Source: Rikenellaceae bacterium (GTDB lineage: Bacteria > Bacteroidota > Bacteroidia > Bacteroidales > Rikenellaceae). Taken from it: a stretch of DNA of 57,544 bases. Within the stretch, counting starts at the first letter, position 1. Every line of letters starts with the position of its first letter. The stretch spans positions 1 through 57,544 of the forward strand of contig SUZQ01000006.1 of the NCBI GenBank assembly GCA_015059875.1. Reading direction: 5' to 3'. Shown one piece after another: positions 52,716 to 57,544 of the stretch. The translations under genes were made by a program, and so were the position numbers. The notes beneath the pieces were generated by a model, which was given only the letters and a program-made list of their open reading frames with translations, searched no databases and was not told the origin of the DNA.

Positions 52716-54914
52716 ATGTCTCAGGCATTGACAGATAGAAATTTACTACGCGAAAAGCTAAAAGAGTACTTCGGATTTACCTCTTTCAAGGGAAATCAAG
52801 AGGAGGTTATTCTCAATCTGCTTTCAGGTCGCGACACTTTCGTACTGATGCCTACGGGTGGAGGAAAGTCGCTCTGCTATCAGCTACCAGCCCTAATGAT
52901 GGATGGCGTAGCAATTATCATATCGCCACTTATCGCCTTGATGAAGAATCAGGTGGATGCAATGCGAACCTTCTCCGACAACTCAGGCATTGCTCACTTC
53001 CTCAACTCATCGTTGAGCCGTTCTGCCGTACAGCAGGTACGCGACGAGGTGTTGGCTGGTAAAACCAAGTTACTCTATTTTGCACCCGAATCACTCACTA
53101 AGGAGGATAACATCGCCTTCTTGCGTAAGATAAAAATCTCATTCTACGCCATTGATGAGGCGCACTGCATCTCGGAGTGGGGACACGATTTCCGCCCCGA
53201 GTATCGCCGTATCAGACCTATCATCAACGATATTGGTCAAGCTCCACTCATTACCCTGACAGCTACCGCCACTCCAAAGGTTCAGATGGATATCCAGAAG
53301 AATCTCGGAATGACCGATGCCGTAGTATTCAAATCGTCATTCAACCGTCCAAATCTCTTCTACGAGTTGCGACCAAAGAATGATCCCGATCGCGACATCA
53401 TCCGCTATATCAAGCAAAACGAGGGTAAAAGCGGTATCATCTACTGCCTGAGTCGTAAAAAGGTTGAGGAGTTGGCGGAGTTGCTTGTAGCAAACGACAT
53501 AAAAGCTCGCGCATACCACGCAGGTATGGATGCGCAGACACGAGCCGATAACCAAGATGCGTTCTTGATGGAGGGCATTGATGTTATCGTGGCGACAATT
53601 GCCTTCGGTATGGGCATTGATAAGCCCGATGTGCGATTCGTAATCCACTACGATATTCCGAAGTCGCTCGAAGGCTACTATCAGGAGACTGGTCGTGCAG
53701 GTCGTGATGGTGGCGAGGGGCACTGTCTTACCTTTTATAATTATAAGGATATACAGAAACTTGAGAAGTTTATGCAGGGAAAACCTGTTGCCGAGCAAGA
53801 GATTGGAAAGTTGCTCCTTCTCGAAACCGAATCTTACGCCGAGAGTTCGATGTGTCGTCGCAAGACACTACTCCACTACTTTGGCGAGGAGTATCACGAG
53901 GATAATTGTGGCGCGTGCGACAACTGTTGCAATCCGCGACCACAAGTCGATGCAACCCAAGACCTCGTTAAGGCGTTACAGGCTCTGCGAGCCATTGGCG
54001 ACAAGTTCAAGATGGAGCACCTTGTATCGCTCCTTTCGGGCAAGACAACCGCTGCGATGAAGAGCTACGGTCACGCCAAATTGGAGTGGTTTGGCATTGG
54101 CAAGAGCAAGGGCGAGCGTCATTGGTCTGCCGTAGTGCGTCAAGGTCTTATCATGGGACTCATCGACAAGAATATCGAGAACTATGGTCTTATCTCGATA
54201 AATGCCGCTGGCGAGGCGTTCATTGCCAAGCCTACAAAGGTTATGGTATCGCAGGATCGCGACTACGATGAGGAGGAGCGTCAGGCAGCCGAGGCAGCCG
54301 TTCCGAAGGGTGGCGGTGTAGCCGACGAGCAACTCTTTGCAATGTTGAAGGACTTGCGTCGTAAAGTGGCACAGAAGAGTAATCTGCCACCGTTTGTCAT
54401 CTTCCAAGACCCATCGTTGCAGGATATGGCGATTCAGTACCCTATTACCATCGAGGAGATGCAGAACATCTCTGGTGTGGGCGTGGGCAAAGCAAATAAG
54501 TTTGGCGCAGAGTTCGTGGAACTTATCAAGGCCTATGTCGAGGAGAACGATATCATTCGCCCACAAGATATGATCGTTAAGTCGGTGGCGAATAAGGCGG
54601 GAAATAAGATATTCATCATTCAGTCTATTGACAGGCAGATGGATTTTGAGGATATTGCTCGCGCCAAGAATCTCACCTTCGATGAACTGCTTACCGAGAT
54701 TGAGGCTATTGTAAATTCGGGAACTAAGTTGAATATTCAATACTACCTCTCCGACTATATGGACGAGGAGAAGATTGAAGATATCTATCTCTACTTTAAG
54801 GAGGATGCCGAGAGCGATTCACTCGACGAGGCTCTTGCCGAGTTGGGTGGCGAGTACGAGGAGAACGAAATTCGTCTCGTGCGCATCAAGTTCCTCTGCG
54901 AGGTCGGAAACTAA
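52716..54914 (+). CDS. recQ: ATP-dependent DNA helicase RecQ
   Basis: This 732-aa superfamily 2, 3'-5' helicase has Walker A in LMPTGGGKSLCYQLPA (about 45-60), the DEAH box AIDEAHCISEWGHDFRPEYR, motif VI YYQETGRAGRDG, then the zinc-binding RQC region (MCRRKTLLHYFGE and CGACDNCC), winged helix and an HRDC domain (LRRKVAQKSNLPPFVIFQD). The C-terminal 120 residues (after HRDC) are acidic and helical, longer than in E. coli RecQ (about 610 aa). It acts in recombination and fork repair. Confidence 0.95.
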   Translation: MSQALTDRNLLREKLKEYFGFTSFKGNQEEVILNLLSGRDTFVLMPTGGGKSLCYQLPALMMDGVAIIISPLIALMKNQVDAMRTFSDNSGIAHFLNSSLSRSAVQQVRDEVLAGKTKLLYFAPESLTKEDNIAFLRKIKISFYAIDEAHCISEWGHDFRPEYRRIRPIINDIGQAPLITLTATATPKVQMDIQKNLGMTDAVVFKSSFNRPNLFYELRPKNDPDRDIIRYIKQNEGKSGIIYCLSRKKVEELAELLVANDIKARAYHAGMDAQTRADNQDAFLMEGIDVIVATIAFGMGIDKPDVRFVIHYDIPKSLEGYYQETGRAGRDGGEGHCLTFYNYKDIQKLEKFMQGKPVAEQEIGKLLLLETESYAESSMCRRKTLLHYFGEEYHEDNCGACDNCCNPRPQVDATQDLVKALQALRAIGDKFKMEHLVSLLSGKTTAAMKSYGHAKLEWFGIGKSKGERHWSAVVRQGLIMGLIDKNIENYGLISINAAGEAFIAKPTKVMVSQDRDYDEEERQAAEAAVPKGGGVADEQLFAMLKDLRRKVAQKSNLPPFVIFQDPSLQDMAIQYPITIEEMQNISGVGVGKANKFGAEFVELIKAYVEENDIIRPQDMIVKSVANKAGNKIFIIQSIDRQMDFEDIARAKNLTFDELLTEIEAIVNSGTKLNIQYYLSDYMDEEKIEDIYLYFKEDAESDSLDEALAELGGEYEENEIRLVRIKFLCEVGN

Positions 54915-54977
54915 AAAGATGCATTCAGGTCATATATCGCGGAGGTTACTACACACATAAAAGGCTCTGTATCAAAA

Positions 54978-55170
54978 ATGAAGAGTTCTGCAATCGAGGG
55001 GGGGGGAGATAAATTTCAATGCTGGAACACTTGTAGAGGATGAAGCCCCCGAAGATATACTCAATAGATTTATCGAAAAGGTGCTGTCCATCGCAAATGG
55101 CGAACACCTAAAACAAAGGCAGATAGGATTCAAGGAGGTTGCAATATTCAAAACGGGAGTAACCTTGTAG
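54978..55170 (+). pseudogene. Remnant of altronate dehydratase (UxaA family), C-terminal end, with a G9 tract
   Basis: From 55006 the frame reads EINFNAGTLVEDEAPED and on to GFKEVAIFKTGVTL, ending at TAG 55168-55170. This closely resembles the C-terminal end of altronate/galactarate dehydratases (N-A-G block and final KTGVTL). Only 54 residues remain of a protein normally near 500 aa. An ATG at 54978 would join this frame if the G9 run (54998-55006) had 8 G; with 9 it is out of frame. The rest of 54915-55240 is without evident genes. Identification is from memory. Confidence 0.6.
54998..55006. repeat. G9 homopolymer
   Basis: Nine G directly before the UxaA-like fragment; length decides whether the ATG at 54978 reads into it. 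Confidence 0.9.
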
Positions 55171-55240
55171 TTAAGAGTTGGAATTATCCGTAAGCCAAAA
55201 AAAAATGGATAATTCCGATTTTTTTCTTAATTTCTTTGAT

Positions 55241-55248
55241 TACCTTTG
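55241..55248 (+). promoter_or_regulatory. -7 box abutting the dnaG start codon
   Basis: TACCTTTG is a perfect match; only six bases separate it from the ATG at 55255. Confidence 0.65.
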
Positions 55249-55254
55249 TACCCG

Positions 55255-57234
55255 ATGATTGATAGAGATACAGTAGACAGAATCTATGCCGCGGCAGATA
55301 TTGTCGAGGTGATAAACGACTATGTTACGCTCAAAAAGAGGGGCGTAAACTATGAGGCGTGCTGTCCGTTCCACGGAGAGAAGACGCCTTCATTCAAGGT
55401 ATCTCCATCGAAGGGACTATTCAAGTGTTTCGGTTGCGGTAAAGGCGGAAATGCCGTCTCTTTCGTGATGGAACACGAGAATATATCCTATGCAGAGGCT
55501 CTGAAAATCGTAGCCAAAAAGTACGGAATCGAGGTCAAAGAGCGCGAAGAGAGCGAGGAGGATAAAATCCGCAACAACAACCGCGAGAGTATGTTTATGC
55601 TCAATTCGTGGGCTTCGGATTACTTCGCAAATACGCTACACAACACCGACGAGGGCATAAGTGTAGGCTTGTCGTATTTCCGTCAAGCTCGCGGTTTCTC
55701 GGAAGCAACAATAAAGAAATTTGGTCTTGGTTTCTGTCCGTCGGGGGGCAACAAGATGACGCAAGATGCACTGCGTGCGGGCTACAAAGAGGAGTTTCTA
55801 CTATCAACAGGTCTTTCTCTGAAGAGTGAGCGCGACAACTCCCTTTTTGACCGCTTCCGCGAGCGCGTAATGTTCCCCGTTCACAATGTATCGGGACGAA
55901 TCGTAGCGTTCGGAGGTCGAACACTCCGCACCGACAAGAAGGTTGCAAAGTATCAGAACTCGCCAGAGAGCGAAATCTATAGCAAGAAAAACGAGATTTA
56001 TGGTCTCTTCTTCGCCAAGAAGGCTATTCAACAACAGGAGTATGCCATTATGGTCGAGGGCTACACAGATGTTATCTCAATGCACCAATCGGGCGTGGAG
56101 AATGTCGTTGCTTCATCGGGCACATCTCTCACGATAGAGCAGATTCGACTCCTTGCGCGTTTCACGAAGAATATCACCGTAATGTACGATGGCGATGGCG
56201 CAGGACAGAAAGCCTCATTGCGCGGTATAGATATGATTCTCAAAGAGGGCTTGAATGTTCGCGTGGTCTTGCTTCCTGCCGAGGATGATCCCGATTCATT
56301 TGCTCGCTCTCACTCCGCCGAGGAGGTGCGCGACTATATAAAGTGTAACAGCGAAGATTTCATCTCATATAAGACGAAATTGCTCCTTGCCGATGCGGGC
56401 GAAGATCCAATAAAGCGAGGCGAGGTAATTCGCGATATGGTGCAATCTATCGCTGTAATTCCCGACGCAATACAGCGCGCGCTCTACATAAAGAAGTGTG
56501 CCGAGCTGATGGCTACAGATGAGAATATTCTTGTCCGCGAAGTGGCAAAGACTCGAATGAACTCTTTGGGAGATCGCGAGGCTTCGGAGTTTATTGACCG
56601 CGAGAGTCGTCGTTATTGGCGTCATCGTGAGGAGGAGCCAGCAGCAAGCGAAGAGGCTGAGCAGTTTGGCAACCTCACGATAGGCAGCAGCTTGGAGTCT
56701 ATTGAGCGAGAGTTGATATACTATCTTGTGGTACACGGCACGAAAGATTATGATTTTAAGGAGGGGCGCACTATAGTTCCGATGAATGTAGCCGACACGA
56801 TTCTCGATGAGATGGCGATAGATGATATGCAGTTCCACAACGCAATCTACAACGAGATTTACAACATCTATCGAGCAGCTCGTGAACGCGGAGATATTCC
56901 TCAAATTGAGGAGCTTACATCGCACACAAATATTGATGTATGCGATGCGGTAACCGACTTGCTATTTATTGATGAGCAATACGCTATGAGCAAGATTTGG
57001 ACCAAGAAGGAGGTGCATACAACCACCGAATCGGAGGTACTTGGCAAGGGTGTTCCGAAAGCTATACAACTCTTCAAGACAAAGTTTGTAACGGCAATGC
57101 TCGGAAAGTTGCAGGCGAAGTTGCAAGATGAAAACCTAAGTGAGGATGAGCAGTTGGCAATCGCATCGGAGATGGTACACCTCAATCGCCTAAAAGTTAT
57201 ACTCGCAAGAAAGACAAACCGATTGACGATATAA
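55255..57234 (+). CDS. dnaG: DNA primase
   Basis: The protein is 659 aa from the ATG at 55255 (MIDRDTVDRIYAAADIVEVI). A TTG three codons upstream lies within the -7 box and is rejected. CHC2 zinc finger: CCPFH (Cys37, His40) and FKCFGCG (Cys58, Cys61). The RNA-polymerase core has FRERVMFPVHNVSGRIVAFGGR; TOPRIM motifs are VEGYTDVISMHQSG and VMYDGDGAGQKASLRG. The C-terminal helicase-binding region is helical. It synthesises RNA primers at the fork. No rpoD or rpsU is adjacent, unlike in enterobacteria. Confidence 0.96.
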   Translation: MIDRDTVDRIYAAADIVEVINDYVTLKKRGVNYEACCPFHGEKTPSFKVSPSKGLFKCFGCGKGGNAVSFVMEHENISYAEALKIVAKKYGIEVKEREESEEDKIRNNNRESMFMLNSWASDYFANTLHNTDEGISVGLSYFRQARGFSEATIKKFGLGFCPSGGNKMTQDALRAGYKEEFLLSTGLSLKSERDNSLFDRFRERVMFPVHNVSGRIVAFGGRTLRTDKKVAKYQNSPESEIYSKKNEIYGLFFAKKAIQQQEYAIMVEGYTDVISMHQSGVENVVASSGTSLTIEQIRLLARFTKNITVMYDGDGAGQKASLRGIDMILKEGLNVRVVLLPAEDDPDSFARSHSAEEVRDYIKCNSEDFISYKTKLLLADAGEDPIKRGEVIRDMVQSIAVIPDAIQRALYIKKCAELMATDENILVREVAKTRMNSLGDREASEFIDRESRRYWRHREEEPAASEEAEQFGNLTIGSSLESIERELIYYLVVHGTKDYDFKEGRTIVPMNVADTILDEMAIDDMQFHNAIYNEIYNIYRAARERGDIPQIEELTSHTNIDVCDAVTDLLFIDEQYAMSKIWTKKEVHTTTESEVLGKGVPKAIQLFKTKFVTAMLGKLQAKLQDENLSEDEQLAIASEMVHLNRLKVILARKTNRLTI

Positions 57235-57259
57235 GGTAATAAGGTAGTCAGTCAAAATA

Positions 57260-57288
57260 GGGGTGTCCAAAAAATTTTTGGGCACCCC
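57260..57288. terminator. Hairpin downstream of dnaG
   Basis: GGGGTGTCC (57260-57268) pairs with GGGCACCCC (57280-57288), one G-U; the loop AAAAAATTTTT can itself pair. It probably terminates dnaG and the opposing fragment; the T tail is weak. Confidence 0.65.
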
Positions 57289-57297
57289 ATCAATTAT

Positions 57298-57444
57298 CTA
57301 CTTATTAGTTTTCTCAAATTTCTTTTTTAATCGTTCATAGATTTTTAGTTGAATTTCCTTTGAACATTTATCTATTACTTTCTCATTGGCAATCGCGACC
57401 ACTCTACCTTTTTTATCAGGTAATGATGCCAAAAGTGGCGCTTT
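57298..57444 (-). pseudogene. Unrecognised short reading frame without ATG
   Basis: A frame closed upstream by TAA (57447-57445) reads KAPLLASLPDKKGRVVAIAN, then a Lys-rich helix ending FEKTNK, stop TAG at 57300-57298. There is no ATG; a GTG near the middle is the only usual start. It could be the 3' end of a decayed gene or chance. The sequence is more AT-rich than the neighbouring genes. Confidence 0.3.
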
Positions 57445-57460
57445 TTAGATAATAAAAGAT

Positions 57461-57496
57461 GGGCGAGAAACGGAGTATTTCTCGCCCTATTTTTTG
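57461..57496 (+). terminator. Hairpin with T tail near the window end
   Basis: Perfect 10-bp stem GGGCGAGAAA / TTTCTCGCCC with a 7-nt loop, then TATTTTTTG. Which gene it serves is unclear. Confidence 0.7.
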
Positions 57497-57544
57497 CTTG
57501 CCTTTCCCTGATTACTTTGCAGAAAAAGATACCATTTCACAAAG

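Overview
The window is a chromosomal, gene-dense stretch of a Bacteroidota genome, most likely order Bacteroidales and possibly Rikenellaceae/Alistipes-like (the family guess is weak). The evidence is that almost every promoter matches the Bacteroidetes -7 consensus TAnnTTTG, Shine-Dalgarno sequences are scarce, there are lipoproteins and DUF-type surface proteins typical of the order, and a glycogen synthase is fused to an alpha-glucan phosphorylase. I see no insertion sequence, phage, plasmid, CRISPR or defence system. Nearly all genes are housekeeping or surface genes.

Layout. 1-9.4 kb (minus): glycogen/alpha-glucan metabolism, with a GT3-GT35 fusion, a debranching enzyme, a GT4 glycosyltransferase and a GH57 enzyme, closed by a strong terminator. 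9.5-14.5 kb: hemW, tRNA-Leu(CAG), galK, a GT2 glycosyltransferase and a secreted acetyl-esterase. 14.5-17.5 kb: an AraC regulator, tsaE and fba. 17.5-22.4 kb (minus): dnaX-tyrS-folB-NSS transporter in one tight run. 22.7-27.7 kb: a ClpB lacking its N domain, a C_GCAxxG_C_C protein, RidA, and convergent uvrC. 27.8-33.2 kb (plus): a 1003-aa lipoprotein, a DUF5723 outer-membrane protein and a WYL regulator. 33.3-37.4 kb (minus): gcvH, a four-helix-bundle protein, birA, an exported FAD oxidoreductase and dapD. 37.8-38.6 kb (plus): an ECF-type sigma factor and a candidate 44-aa ORF. 39.0-43.1 kb (minus): a large beta-helix surface lipoprotein. 43.4-51.5 kb (minus): aroA-aroC-prmC-recX-M23 peptidase-plug-domain surface protein. 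51.7-57.2 kb: lptB, recQ, an altronate dehydratase remnant and dnaG.

The unusual signals are mostly not ordinary genes. (1) Three near-perfect palindromes of about 125 nt (5010-5136, 16348-16471, 51597-51723) each start exactly at the stop codon of a minus-strand gene, fold back along their whole length, and share an apical core (CTCACATACG...AGTATGC). (2) dnaX carries an A10 run at the clamp-loader/C-tail boundary, and both alternative frames stop within a few codons, which predicts a short gamma-like product. (3) dnaG, dnaX, uvrC and the GT2 gene have a -7 box only 4-10 nt before the start codon, which suggests leaderless or near-leaderless transcripts. (4) A G10 tract sits just upstream of the promoter of the large surface lipoprotein. 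(5) birA contains an in-frame heptamer microsatellite. (6) Heptamer TTAGCCA arrays are scattered through the intergenic regions.

All calls come from reading the sequence by eye. Domain names come from recalled family knowledge and no database search was run.
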